Counted from the first letter of the stretch, positions 39,659 to 48,717 are shown. The stretch: 64,000 bases of DNA from Pseudokineococcus marinus (GCF_037482405.1 NZ_JBBHZZ010000003.1:62001-126000); one strand, 5' to 3'. The notes: a model not told the origin generated them from the sequence alone. Program-made: numbers and translations.

Positions 39659-41380
39659 TCAACCGCCGAGCACCCGCACCAGCGCCTCGTGGGCCGGGGT
39701 CGGCCGTCCGTCGTCGAAGAGGAGGTCGTGGCCCTGCTGGAGCCCCTCGTCGTCGAGGTACCAGTCGTAGCGGTCGTCGACGCCCCAGGTGGTCCAGGCG
39801 ACGCACGTGGGCGAGCGCAGGCAGGTGTCCAGCACGACCGCGTACTGCTCCGCCTGGGCGGCCGTCCCCTCCGCGTCCGTGACGTCGAGCTCGGAGATGC
39901 GGGCGCGGAGCCCGGCCGCCTCGAGGGCCTCGAGCGTGGCGGTGAGGTCCTCGGCGGAGATCACGTCGGTCCCGAGGTCGTAGACGTGGGCCTGGAGGCC
40001 GACGCCGTCCACGTGGCCCCCCAGCGCGTTGGTGCGGCGCACCAGCTCGAGCAGGGCGTCCTGGCGCGGGCCGGGCACGTCGGCGCCGTTCTCGTTGACG
40101 TACTGCTCGACGTCGGGGTCGGCGTCGTGGACGGCCCGGGAGACCACTGCGGGGTAGTCCGGCCCGAAGGTCCGGTACCAGACGTTCTCCTGCAGGCCGG
40201 TCCCCTGGTCGACGTCGAAGGGCTCGTTGACGACGTCGAGGGAGGTGAGCCGCCCCCGGAAGTGGCCCACCACGGTGGCGACGTACGCGAGCAGGGCGTC
40301 GGCGCTGTCGCGGCGCTCCTCGGCGGAGCCGGTGGGCAGCTCCTCCATCCAGCGCGGCACCGCCTCGGAGAAGGCGATGGTGTGCCCGTGCACCGCCATG
40401 CCCCGGCTCTCCGCCACCGCGAGGAGCGCGTCCGCCTCCTCGAAGGTGTAGACGCCCCGCCGGGGGGAGAGGGACTGCGGCTTCATCGCGTTCTCTGGCG
40501 TGATCGCGCCGAAGTCGCCGACGAGCTCCTGCGCGTACTCCTCGTCCGAGACCAGCGGGCCGAGCGCGGCCGCCGCGCCGACCCGGAAGCCCGGACGGAC
40601 GCGGTCGGCGAGGGCCTGCAGCCCCTCGGGGGACGGCTCGGCCGACAGGTGCGCGGGACCTGCGAGGCCCAGCGAGCCGGCACCGGTCGCCGTGGCGGTG
40701 AGGGCTGTGACGCGGAAGGAGCCGTCGTCGCTCGACAGGCCCAGCCAGAGCTCGCCCGAGTCGACGACCCCGCCCCGGGTCGTCGAGGACACGGTCTCCC
40801 CGTCGCTCACCACCTCGAGCGCGCCCCCCGACCGGCGCACCGCGAGAGGGGCGGTCGGGTCGACGGCCACGCGCTCCTCGTGCACCGGACGCGGGTCGGT
40901 CACGTCCTCCGAGGACGAGCCGTCGAGGACGGCGACCTCGAGCTCGTCGCCGCGCAGGGTCAGGCGCAGGCCCGGCGGCTCGATGCGGAACTCGTCGGCG
41001 CGGACGGGCGGACGGTCGTAGACGGCCCAGGTCGCGTCGCCGGTGACGTCGGCCAGGCGCGCGTCGAGGGAGAAGTCCCCGTCGACCAGCAGGTGCGCGC
41101 CGGCCAGGTCCAGCGGGGGGTCCGGCTGGCGCGTCTCGCCGTCGGGACCCAGGACGCTGCGGCCGGTGGCCGTGACCTGCAGGGCGTCACCGTCGACGGC
41201 GACGCCCGGCACGTCCCGCCAGGCCCCCTGGAGCAGGTCGACGACCTCGCGCTGCGGCGCGGGGGACGGGGGAGCGCACCCCGCCGCGGCGAGCAGGACG
41301 CCCGCCGCCAGCGCGCCCCGCGCCCGGGGCCGGCCGCCCCTCGGGCTCCTCGCCCCCGCGCTCTCCCCGGCACCGACCAC
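39659..41380 (-). CDS. lipoprotein GH10 endo-1,4-beta-xylanase
   Basis: 573 residues. A lipobox LLAAAGC near residue 33 indicates a membrane-attached lipoprotein. Residues ~40-260 form a beta-rich domain (for example ARLADVTGDATWAVYD and GELWLGLSSDDGSFRVTALTA), like a concanavalin-type sugar-binding module. The GH10 barrel follows from about 275: NAMKPQSLSP, HGHTIAFS, acid/base Glu386 in DVVNEPFD, nucleophile Glu497 in ISELDVTD, and CVAWTTWGVDDRYDW near the end. Hydrolyses beta-1,4-xylan. HGHTLVWH of typical xylanases is changed to HGHTIAFS here, so substrate range may differ. GTG 41380 is set by a -10 box 6 bases upstream. Confidence 0.88.
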   Translation of the reverse strand: MVGAGESAGARSPRGGRPRARGALAAGVLLAAAGCAPPSPAPQREVVDLLQGAWRDVPGVAVDGDALQVTATGRSVLGPDGETRQPDPPLDLAGAHLLVDGDFSLDARLADVTGDATWAVYDRPPVRADEFRIEPPGLRLTLRGDELEVAVLDGSSSEDVTDPRPVHEERVAVDPTAPLAVRRSGGALEVVSDGETVSSTTRGGVVDSGELWLGLSSDDGSFRVTALTATATGAGSLGLAGPAHLSAEPSPEGLQALADRVRPGFRVGAAAALGPLVSDEEYAQELVGDFGAITPENAMKPQSLSPRRGVYTFEEADALLAVAESRGMAVHGHTIAFSEAVPRWMEELPTGSAEERRDSADALLAYVATVVGHFRGRLTSLDVVNEPFDVDQGTGLQENVWYRTFGPDYPAVVSRAVHDADPDVEQYVNENGADVPGPRQDALLELVRRTNALGGHVDGVGLQAHVYDLGTDVISAEDLTATLEALEAAGLRARISELDVTDAEGTAAQAEQYAVVLDTCLRSPTCVAWTTWGVDDRYDWYLDDEGLQQGHDLLFDDGRPTPAHEALVRVLGG

Positions 41381-41386
41381 GTCGGC

Positions 41387-41392
41387 AGCGTA
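41387..41392 (-). promoter_or_regulatory. -10 box of leaderless xylanase gene
   Basis: TACGCT on the minus strand, then GCCGAC, then GTG 41380. Confidence 0.6.
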
Positions 41393-41409
41393 GGGAGCGG
41401 CGCCGCCGG

Positions 41410-41462
41410 GTCCACCGCTCCCGGGGCGCTCGTCCCCCGGACGGCCCCGGCCGTCGGTGGAC
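41410..41462 (-). terminator. nested hairpin after the NarL-type regulator gene
   Basis: Outer stem GTCCACCG (41410-41417) with CGGTGGAC (41455-41462); inner stem ACGGCC/GGCCGT at 41441-41454. It begins 16 bases after the regulator stop on the minus strand and would end the transporter/two-component operon before the xylanase promoter. Confidence 0.45.
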
Positions 41463-41478
41463 GACGCGCCCCGGCGCC

Positions 41479-42180
41479 TCAGGCGTCCCGGGTGACGACG
41501 CCGTTCTCGTAGGCGGCGATGACCACCTGCACGCGGTCCCGCAGGCCGAGCTTGGCCAGCAGGCTGCCGACGTGCGTCTTGACGGTGGTCGTCGACAGCA
41601 CGAGGAGCTCGGCGATCTCGGCGTTCGACAGACCGCGTGCGACGCAGCGCATGACCTCCAGCTCGCGCGGCGTGAGCCCCCGGAGGGCGGGCGGGACGGC
41701 GCCGTCGTCCCGGGCTCCGCCGCCGTCGCCGTCGCCGTCGCCGCCGCCGGCGGTCGGCAGGCGGTCGGCGAAGAGGTCGAGCATCCGGCGGACGAGCCGG
41801 GGGGCCACCACCGAGCTGCCGGCGGCGACGGTGCGGACGGCGTCGACGAGCTGGGCGGGCTCCGCGCTCTTGAGGAGGAAGCCGCTCGCGCCGGCCCGCA
41901 GGGCCGCGAAGGCGTGGTCGTCGACGTCGAAGGTCGTCAGGACGAGCACCCTCGACCGCGGGTGCTCGGCGACGACCCGCGCGGTGGCCTCGATGCCGTC
42001 CACGCCCGGCATGCGGACGTCCATGACGACGACGTCGGGGTCCAGCGCGGCCACCTGCCGGACCGCCACCGCGCCGTCGCCGGCCTCGCCGACGACCTCG
42101 AGGTCGTCCTCGGCCTCGAGGACCATCCGGAAGCCCATGCGCACGAGGGCCTGGTCGTCGACGAGCAGGACGCTCGTCAC
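41479..42180 (-). CDS. NarL/FixJ-type response regulator
   Basis: 233 residues. Receiver domain 1-120 with phosphorylated Asp in DVVVMDVRMPGVDG (about residue 54), Thr in LVLTTFD and Lys in GFLLKS; LuxR-type DNA-binding domain from about 170 (LTPRELEVMRCVARGLSNAEIAELL, then TTVKTHVGSLLAKLGLRDR). A Gly/Asp-rich linker GGGDGDGDGGG joins them. GTG overlaps the kinase stop by 4 bases. Last gene of the ABC-transporter operon and so probably controls that operon. Confidence 0.92.
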   Translation of the reverse strand: MTSVLLVDDQALVRMGFRMVLEAEDDLEVVGEAGDGAVAVRQVAALDPDVVVMDVRMPGVDGIEATARVVAEHPRSRVLVLTTFDVDDHAFAALRAGASGFLLKSAEPAQLVDAVRTVAAGSSVVAPRLVRRMLDLFADRLPTAGGGDGDGDGGGARDDGAVPPALRGLTPRELEVMRCVARGLSNAEIAELLVLSTTTVKTHVGSLLAKLGLRDRVQVVIAAYENGVVTRDA

Positions 42181-43688
42181 GACCCGTCCCCGGCCGGCGG
42201 GGCGGGCCGCCGCGGGGCGTCCGGCGGCGGCGGGGCGTCCGGGGCCGCCGGCAGCTCGAGCAGGACCGCCCACCCGCCGTCCTCGAGCGGGCCGACGTCG
42301 AGCCGCCCGCCGACCAGGGCGGCGCGCTCGCGCATGCCGACGACGCCGCGCCCGCTGCCCGCGTCGGACGCGGTCGGCGTCCCACCGGTGGAGACGACCG
42401 CCACGCGCAGCGCCGTCGCGTCCCGGTGCACCCGCACCGCGGTGCTGGACCCGGGGGCGTGCCGCAGGGCGTTGGTGAGGGCCTCGCCGACGACGCGGAC
42501 GACGGCCAGGCGGGCCGCGGTGTCCACGGGCAGGGGCGTGGCGAGCCCCTCGGCGCGGACGGCGAGCCCCGCCGCGCGGAACCGCTCCACCGTCGCGCGC
42601 AGGTCGGTGCTCGTGGGCCGGGTCGAGCTCTCGAGGAGGTCGCCGTCGTCCTCGGCGTGCAGGGTGCCGAGGACGCTGCGCATGTCGGCGAGGGCCTCGC
42701 GCCCCGTGCGCGACACCGCGGCCATGGCCTCCCGCGAGCGCTCCGGGGCGCGCGAGGACGCCGACAGGGCGCCGTCGGACAGCGCCACCATGACCGACAC
42801 GCTGTGCGCGACGACGTCGTGCACCTCCCGGGCGATGCGAGCCCGCTCCGCCTGCCGGGCGAGGGCGGCTCCGGCGTCGCGCTCCCGCGCCAGCGCCGCG
42901 TAGCGCTCGACGAGGGCGCGGGCGTGCCGGCGGCGGTCCTTGACGACCTCGCCGGAGGCCACGCCGAGCGCGAGGAGCGCGGCGAGCAGCAGGACCGTCA
43001 GCGCCCGGCGCCCGGCCGAGGGGTCGGGCACCTCGAGCTGCTGCACCGGCGGGCCGCCCGCGCTCGCCAGCGGGCCCGCGGTGCCCCAGCCCACGACCTC
43101 CGCGAGCCCGATCACCTGCCAGCGCGCGGCGGCCACCGCGACGACGACCAGGACGCCGACCGCGACCGCGACCGCGGTCCGCGTGGTGCGCCGGCTCGCG
43201 ACCGCCCGCAGGGACCAGGCGAGGCACAGGCCGAGCACGCCGAGCACCCCCGCCGATCCGAGCGAGGCGACGGCGAGGACGGTGAGCACCGCGGTGACCG
43301 CGAGGGGGCGCGCGTCCCGCGCCGCGAGCACGAGGGCGCCCGCCGCCGCGCCCGCGAGCCACGCCGGGACCGCGAGGTCGGCGACCCGGCCCTCCGGCGA
43401 CAGCAGGCCCAGGGACACCGCCCCGAAGACCGTCTCGCCCGCGGCGACGGCGGTGACGGCGCCGACGAGCAGGACCGAGGCGCCCAGCGCCGTGGAGCCC
43501 GCCCAGGGGTGCGCCCGGACGAGCCGGCCGACGCGCGTCGAGCGCAGGACGGTCGCGTCGTCCAGCGACGGGCCGTCGGCGGGGTCGTCGGGGGAGGCGG
43601 GGGTCCCGCGACGTCGACCGGCGTCCTCCCGCCCCTGCCCCACGGCGGCAGTCTCCCACCGGGGGGCCGGCCGGCGGTCGGGCGCCAT
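42177..43688 (-). CDS. sensor histidine kinase, HisKA_3 type
   Basis: 503 residues. Five or six hydrophobic segments in the first 230 residues and almost no extracellular loop, then dimerisation/phosphoacceptor REVHDVVAHSVSVM with His290 and an ATPase domain (EALTNALRHAPG, GRGVVGMRERAALVGG). This NarX/DesK-like membrane-embedded sensor form often senses the envelope or an associated transporter. Start ATG overlaps the permease stop by one base (TGATG). Cognate regulator follows with a GTGA overlap. Confidence 0.92.
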   Translation of the reverse strand: MAPDRRPAPRWETAAVGQGREDAGRRRGTPASPDDPADGPSLDDATVLRSTRVGRLVRAHPWAGSTALGASVLLVGAVTAVAAGETVFGAVSLGLLSPEGRVADLAVPAWLAGAAAGALVLAARDARPLAVTAVLTVLAVASLGSAGVLGVLGLCLAWSLRAVASRRTTRTAVAVAVGVLVVVAVAAARWQVIGLAEVVGWGTAGPLASAGGPPVQQLEVPDPSAGRRALTVLLLAALLALGVASGEVVKDRRRHARALVERYAALARERDAGAALARQAERARIAREVHDVVAHSVSVMVALSDGALSASSRAPERSREAMAAVSRTGREALADMRSVLGTLHAEDDGDLLESSTRPTSTDLRATVERFRAAGLAVRAEGLATPLPVDTAARLAVVRVVGEALTNALRHAPGSSTAVRVHRDATALRVAVVSTGGTPTASDAGSGRGVVGMRERAALVGGRLDVGPLEDGGWAVLLELPAAPDAPPPPDAPRRPAPPAGDGS

Positions 43689-44493
43689 CAGCGGACGTCC
43701 CCGGTGCGCAGGCGCCAGGCCGCCGCGCCGAGGACGGCGACCACCCAGGCCGCGAGCACCAGGCCGCCGTGGACGGCTCCGACGGCGGGCCCGCCGGAGG
43801 GGAAGAGCGCCGTCCCGGCGGCCGGCAGCAGCCCGCGCACGAGGTCGGTCACCGGGCCCGGGCTGGCCGCCAGCAGCGGGTCGACGACCAGGAGGAGGAC
43901 GGCCGGCACGACGAGGGCGGGGCCGGGCGGCGCAGCAGCGCTCCCGCGCCGATCGCCAGGAGGGCGAGCCCGGTGACGTGCAGCACGAGGCCGGCGCCGT
44001 CGGCCGCGAGCGCCCCGGGGGTCGCGGCGACGCCCGGGGCCACCAGGTCGCCGGTCGTCGCGACGACGGCGCCGACGACGGCCGTCGACCCCGTGAGGAG
44101 GGCCGCCACCGCCGTCAGCACGGCCTGCGCGCCGAGCACGGGCAGGCGACGCGGGACCGCCGCGTAGGTGGTGGTGGCCGCGCCGGTGGTGAAGTCGCCC
44201 GCCCCCACCAGCGCCCCGAGGGCGAGCAGGCCCAGCCCGAGGACGGGGTGACCGGCGGTCACCACCTGGCCCGCCGGGGCGCCCCCGGCGGGGCGGGCGA
44301 GCAGGGCGAGGACGACGGCCGTCACCACGGCGGCGGCCGCGGTGGCGGCGAGCAGCCAGGGCACCCACGCCAGCCCGGCGAGCCGGGTCGCCTCCGCGGC
44401 CAGCACGCGGGAGGCCGTCACCGCGGTGGCCGGCCGTCCCGGAGGGCGCGGTCGGGCGGGCGCGGGGGTGTCTGCCGACGGTCCGGTCAGCAC
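43688..44493 (-). pseudogene. ABC transporter permease 2, frameshifted by a 1-base deletion
   Basis: Membrane permease related to the gene upstream. Read from GTG 44493, the frame gives helices AWVPWLLAATAAAAVV, VLGLGLLALGALVGA, DFTTGAATTTYAAVPRRLPVLGAQ and GLALLAIGAGALLRRP, then turns to nonsense at about 43922. Reading on in the next frame restores PALVVPAVLLLVVDPLLAASPGPV through to the stop. The paralogue has LLRRPVPALV at this point, so one base (a T of a GTC codon on the coding strand) seems lost in CCCGG-CCCCGCCC. Repaired length is 268 residues. Genuine mutation or sequencing error in a C-rich stretch cannot be told apart here. Overlaps the upstream gene by 7 bases. Confidence 0.8.
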
Positions 44494-45347
44494 AGGTCCG
44501 CCCGCCGGAGCCGGACCGCCGCCCCGGCCAAGGGCACCAGCACCCAGCACGCCAGCACCGCCGACGGGCCTGCGAGGCCGCCGGGCACGGCGGTGCTCCC
44601 GGACGCGGCCTCGGCCAGCTGGCCCCCCGCGTCGACGGGGTCGAGCGCGAGCCGCCCGCCGACGTCCTGCGCCGACGGTGCGGACCACGCCGTGGGCGGG
44701 CCGGTGGCGGCGTCGACGGCCACGCCCAGGAGGACCGGGAGCACGAGGACGAGGCCGAGGGCGGTCACCAGGGCCGGGACGGGACGCCGCAGGAGCGACC
44801 CCAGCCCCAGCCCGACGAGCGCCATCGCGACGAGGAGCAGGCCCGAGGCGGCCAGCTCGGCCGGGACGCCGTCGCCGAGCAGGTCCGGGTCCATGCCCCG
44901 GGACGCCGCGGCGGGCAGGACGCCCACGACGCCGGCCGCGACGGCGGCGAGGGCCACGAGGCCCGCCAGGAGGGTGGTCGTGACGACCCGGGCCGCCAGG
45001 ACGAGGAGCCGCCGGGGCACGGCGACGTAGGTCGTGCGGAACGCCCCGGTGCGGTGCTCGGCGGTGGCGAGCTGGACGCCGAGCACGAGGAGGACGACGG
45101 CCGTGAGCGGCGCGGCCTCCGTCAGGTGCCGGGTCGGGTCGAAGCCCGGGTCGCCGGCGGAGGACCCCGCGAAGAGGACCGTGAGGACGCCCGACACCCC
45201 GACGGCGGTCGTCGCCGTGGCGGCGGTCGAGCGCAGGCCCGTCACGCGCACCGCCTCGGCGGCGACGGCGCGGCGCAGCGTCGGGCCGGCGGTGGGCGGC
45301 CCGGCGTCTCCGGACGCCGTCGGGCGCACGGCGGCGGCGCCGCTCAC
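44487..45347 (-). CDS. ABC transporter permease 1
   Basis: 286 residues with about six membrane helices, ABC-2/bacteriocin-type permease. HRTGAFRTTYVAVPRRLLVLAARVVTTT and GLGLGSLLRRPVPALVTALGLVLVLPVLLG align with its downstream paralogue. GTG overlaps the ATPase stop by 4 bases. Together with permease 2 and the ATPase it forms a heterodimer-type transporter; substrate unknown. Confidence 0.87.
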   Translation of the reverse strand: MSGAAAVRPTASGDAGPPTAGPTLRRAVAAEAVRVTGLRSTAATATTAVGVSGVLTVLFAGSSAGDPGFDPTRHLTEAAPLTAVVLLVLGVQLATAEHRTGAFRTTYVAVPRRLLVLAARVVTTTLLAGLVALAAVAAGVVGVLPAAASRGMDPDLLGDGVPAELAASGLLLVAMALVGLGLGSLLRRPVPALVTALGLVLVLPVLLGVAVDAATGPPTAWSAPSAQDVGGRLALDPVDAGGQLAEAASGSTAVPGGLAGPSAVLACWVLVPLAGAAVRLRRADLC

Positions 45348-46297
45348 CGCGCGCCCCCGGGGACGCGCTGCTGCCCGCCGCGCACGCCGTCGGCGCCGGA
45401 CCGGTGCGGCACCGCGTCGTCGGTGAGGGCGAGGTAGGCCTGCTCGAGGGAGCCGACCTCGCCGGCGAGCTCGAGGACCACGACACCGCTGCGGGCGGCC
45501 ACCGCTCCGACCTCGTCACCCGGGACGCCGCGCACGTGGAGGACGCCCCCGCCCGCGTCGTCGACCACGGCGCCGCGCCCGCGCAGCGCCGCCGCCAGCA
45601 CGTCCGGGCCGGAGGTCCGGACGCGGACGACACCTGCACCGCCGGAACGCTCCACGAGCTCCTCCAGGGTCGCGTCCGCGAGCAGGCGCCCACGCCCGAT
45701 GACGACGACCCGGTCCGCGACGAGGGCCAGCTCGTGCATGAGGTGCGAGGACAGCAGCACGGTGCGGCCCTCGGCCGCCATCCGCCGCACCAGCCCGCGC
45801 ACCCACAGGACGCCGTCGGCGTCCAGGCCGTTGACCGGCTCGTCGAGCACGAGGGCGGCCGGGTCGCCCAGCAGCGCCGCGGCGATGCCGAGCCGCTGGC
45901 CCATGCCGAGGGAGAAGGTGCGCACCCGCCGCCCCGCGACGCTCTCCAGACCCGTGAGACCGAGCACCTCGTCGACGCGGGCGCGGGGGATCCCGTGCGT
46001 GCGGGCCAGCGCCCGCAGGTGCCGCCGCGCGGTGAGACCGGGGTGGACGGACCGCGCGTCGAGCATCGTCCCCAGGGTGCGGAGGGGCGCGGGCAGCTCG
46101 GCGTAGCGGCACCCGCCGACGAGGACGGCGCCCGCCGTGGGCCGCTCGAGCCCCACGGCCACCCGCATCGTCGTCGACTTGCCCGCGCCGTTGGGGCCGA
46201 GGAAGCCCGTCACCTCGCCCGCCCGGGCGGTGAAGGACAGGTCGTCCACCGCCGTCGTCGTCCCGTAGCGCTTCGTCAGCGCCTGCACCTCGATCAC
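45344..46297 (-). CDS. ABC transporter ATP-binding protein
   Basis: 317 residues. Walker A GPNGAGKST near residue 38, signature FSLGMGQRLGIAAALL, Walker B LVLDEPVNGLD, H-loop LLSSHLMHE; the ABC-2 drug/antibiotic exporter type, with a C-terminal extension of about 90 residues. I chose GTG 46297 because GGAGGGG lies 5 bases upstream and the family N-terminus (IEVQALTKRYG) starts there; the frame is open 25 codons further. First gene of ATPase-permease-permease-kinase-regulator, all overlapping. Confidence 0.92.
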   Translation of the reverse strand: MIEVQALTKRYGTTTAVDDLSFTARAGEVTGFLGPNGAGKSTTMRVAVGLERPTAGAVLVGGCRYAELPAPLRTLGTMLDARSVHPGLTARRHLRALARTHGIPRARVDEVLGLTGLESVAGRRVRTFSLGMGQRLGIAAALLGDPAALVLDEPVNGLDADGVLWVRGLVRRMAAEGRTVLLSSHLMHELALVADRVVVIGRGRLLADATLEELVERSGGAGVVRVRTSGPDVLAAALRGRGAVVDDAGGGVLHVRGVPGDEVGAVAARSGVVVLELAGEVGSLEQAYLALTDDAVPHRSGADGVRGGQQRVPGGAR

Positions 46298-46341
46298 GTC
46301 GTCCCCTCCGCTCCCGGAGCACCTCGCGTGCTCCTGCGGCG

Positions 46342-46347
46342 ACGCTA
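46342..46347 (-). promoter_or_regulatory. -10 box of the ABC/two-component operon
   Basis: TAGCGT on the minus strand, 45-50 bases before GTG 46297; the message would have a ~38-base leader with a good Shine-Dalgarno site. Confidence 0.45.
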
Positions 46348-46399
46348 GGGAGGCGCCCGTGGGCAGCGTCACCTCCGCGAGGACGAGGTCGCCCGCCCG

Positions 46400-46423
46400 C
46401 TCCTCCTCCTGCAGAAGGAGGAG
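46400..46423 (-). terminator. hairpin directly after the OmpR-type regulator stop
   Basis: CTCCTCC (46400-46406) pairs with GGAGGAG (46417-46423), touching the stop codon at 46424. Separates the OmpR-type operon from the ABC operon on the same strand. Confidence 0.4.
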
Positions 46424-47092
46424 TCACCCCTGCGGGTCGAGCCGGTAGCCCATGCCGCGCACGGTGGCGAGGCGGCCCGGGCCGAGCTTGCGACGGAGGT
46501 AGCCCACGTAGACGTCGACGACGTTCGAGCCCGGGTCGAAGTCGTAGCCCCAGACCCGCGAGAGCAGCTGCTCGCGGGTGAGCACCTGGCCGGGGTGGCG
46601 CAGGAAGGTCTCCGCCAGCCCGAACTCGCGTGCCGAGAGGTCCCTGCCCTCGCCGGCGACGGACAGCCGCCGGGTGCGCAGGTCCAGCTCGACGTCCCCG
46701 GCCCGCAGGCTCGTGGCCCCGGACTCGGGGCGGGACTCGCGCAGCCGGAGGCGGATGCGGGCCAGCAGCTCCTCGAAGCGGAAGGGCTTGGCCATGTAGT
46801 CGTCGGCCCCGCCCTCGAGCCCGGCCACGGTGTCGTCGACCGAGCCCCGGGCCGTGAGGACGACGACGGGCACGGTGCTGCCGCGCTCGCGCAGGCGCCG
46901 CAAGACCTCGAAGCCGTCGAGGACGGGCAGCCCGATGTCGAGGACGACGAGGGCGACGTCCCCGGTGAGCGCGTGGTCGAGGGCCGTGGCGCCGTCGCCG
47001 CACACCAGCGGGGTGAAGCCGGCCGAGCGCAGCCCCTTGGCGACGAAGGACGCGATGCGCGGCTCGTCCTCCGCGACGAGCACGACGCTCAC
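46424..47092 (-). CDS. OmpR/PhoB-type response regulator
   Basis: 222 residues. Receiver with acidic pair EDE at 8-10, phospho-Asp in VVLDIGLPVLDG (about 53), Thr in VVLTARG and Lys in MAKPFRFEEL; winged helix from about 125 (SAREFGLAETFLRHPGQVLTREQLLSRVWG, VDVYVGYLRRKLG, VRGMGYRL). GTG 47092 overlaps the kinase stop by 4 bases. Direct repeats suited to this regulator class lie before the operon (49327-49357). Confidence 0.94.
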   Translation of the reverse strand: MSVVLVAEDEPRIASFVAKGLRSAGFTPLVCGDGATALDHALTGDVALVVLDIGLPVLDGFEVLRRLRERGSTVPVVVLTARGSVDDTVAGLEGGADDYMAKPFRFEELLARIRLRLRESRPESGATSLRAGDVELDLRTRRLSVAGEGRDLSAREFGLAETFLRHPGQVLTREQLLSRVWGYDFDPGSNVVDVYVGYLRRKLGPGRLATVRGMGYRLDPQG

Positions 47093-48717
47093 GAGCGGCC
47101 CCCGCCGACCGCCGTGCCCCTCGAGCGGTGCGCACCGGCCGACCGCTCCTCGAGGTGCACCACGGGGACGCCGAGGGGTGGCGTCGGCGCGCCCGTCGCC
47201 GGCCCTGCCTGCGCCGGCGCGTCGGGCGCCGTCGCGTCGTCGGGAGCCGTCCGCAGCGGCAGCTCGAGCGCGAAGACGGCGCCGGCGCCGGCGGTGCTGC
47301 TGAGGGTGACGCGGCCGCCGTGGGCGTCGGCGATGGCGGTGACGATGGCGAGGCCGAGCCCCGAGCCCTCGTGCGCCGCGCCGACGCCCTCGCCGTCGCG
47401 GGCCGCGGGGCGCGGGGCCAGCGCCTGCCCCTGCTGGGCGCGGGCGAAGATGCGCTCCTTGTCGGCCTCGGCGACGCCCGGCCCCGTGTCGCGCACCCAC
47501 AGCCGGACGACGTCGCCCTCCACGGCGGACCCGAGCGCGACCTCGTCGTCGGGGCCGGTGTGCCGCACGGCGTTCGACGTCAGCTGCATGAGGGCCTGCA
47601 CCAGCCGCTGCGCGTCGCCGTCGACGGTCGTGCCGCTCGTGGCGTCGAGGCGCCACCGCCGGTCGCCGAGGGCCCGGACGCGCCCGAGCGTGCGCTCGAC
47701 GACGAGGTCGACGTCGACGACGCCCCAGCGCAGGAAGTCGGGGCGCTGGGACTGCGCCAGGAGGACGAGGTCGTCGACGAGGCGGTGCATGCGGTCCAGC
47801 TCGTCCAGCGCGAGGTCGCGCGTCTCCCGGACGTCCGCCGGGTCGTCGGGGTCCATGAGCTCGACGTGGCCGCGCACCACGGTGAGGGGCGTCCGCAGCT
47901 CGTGGCCCACGTCGTCGAGCAGCTGGCGCTGCCCGGTGAAGGCGCGCTCGAGGCGCTCGAGCATCCCGTTGACGGTGCGGGTCAGCGCGGAGACCTCGTC
48001 GTGCCCGCGCACGGGGATGCGCTGCGACAGGTCCTCCTCGGTGAGCCGGCGCGCCGTGTCCGAGAGCAGCTGCAGGGGCCGCAGCAGGCGTCCCGCGACG
48101 GCGGACCCGACGAGGGCGACGAGGGCGAGGGCCGCGAGGGAGGCGAGCAGGTAGGCGGTGGCACCGCTGCGCACCTGCGCGCGGGCCGCGTCCACGTCCG
48201 TCGCCGTGACGAGGACGCCCGCGCGCGGGTCGCCGGGCACCGTCACCGGGACGGCGACGTAGCGCAGGTCCGTGGGCGTCCCGCCGACGTCGGCGACGAC
48301 CGAGCCGAGCACCGGGTCGTCGGTCGCGGCCAGCCCCTCCACGCGCTCGCGCAGCTCGGGGAGCTCCTCCGGGCGCAGGGTGCGCTCGCCGCCCGGCACG
48401 AACGGCACGCTGCCGTCGAGGAGGACCATGACGCCCTCGCCCGAGTCGGGCACGTTCTGCTGCAGGACGTCCCGGAGGAGCTGCTCGACGTCCGCGTACG
48501 GCTGGGTGGAGCCGGGGCGGGCGGCGGCGAGGGCTCTCAGCTCCTCGACCTCCTGCGCCAGCGACGCGTCGACCCGTCGCTCGACGACGCGCTCCTGGAC
48601 CCACAGCGCGACGACGCCGGCGACGAGCATGCCCGCCGCCGCCGCCGTGACGACCGCGATCACGAGCCGGGCGGCGACCCCGGGGGCCGGCAGGCGCCTG
48701 CGCGGCTCAGCGGTCAT
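47089..48717 (-). CDS. sensor histidine kinase, HisKA type
   Basis: 542 residues. Two membrane helices (about 18-43 and 187-212) enclose a ~145-residue extracellular sensor region; then HAMP (RLLRPLQLLSDTARRLTEEDLSQRI), phosphoacceptor DDVGHELRTPLTVVRGH with His272, and ATPase motifs LTSNAVRHT, DTGPGV and GSGLGLAIV. The C-terminal ~55 residues are Pro/Ala-rich. ATG start overlaps the upstream repeat-protein gene by 11 bases, so that secreted protein is made together with the sensor. Confidence 0.93.
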   Translation of the reverse strand: MTAEPRRRLPAPGVAARLVIAVVTAAAAGMLVAGVVALWVQERVVERRVDASLAQEVEELRALAAARPGSTQPYADVEQLLRDVLQQNVPDSGEGVMVLLDGSVPFVPGGERTLRPEELPELRERVEGLAATDDPVLGSVVADVGGTPTDLRYVAVPVTVPGDPRAGVLVTATDVDAARAQVRSGATAYLLASLAALALVALVGSAVAGRLLRPLQLLSDTARRLTEEDLSQRIPVRGHDEVSALTRTVNGMLERLERAFTGQRQLLDDVGHELRTPLTVVRGHVELMDPDDPADVRETRDLALDELDRMHRLVDDLVLLAQSQRPDFLRWGVVDVDLVVERTLGRVRALGDRRWRLDATSGTTVDGDAQRLVQALMQLTSNAVRHTGPDDEVALGSAVEGDVVRLWVRDTGPGVAEADKERIFARAQQGQALAPRPAARDGEGVGAAHEGSGLGLAIVTAIADAHGGRVTLSSTAGAGAVFALELPLRTAPDDATAPDAPAQAGPATGAPTPPLGVPVVHLEERSAGAHRSRGTAVGGGRS

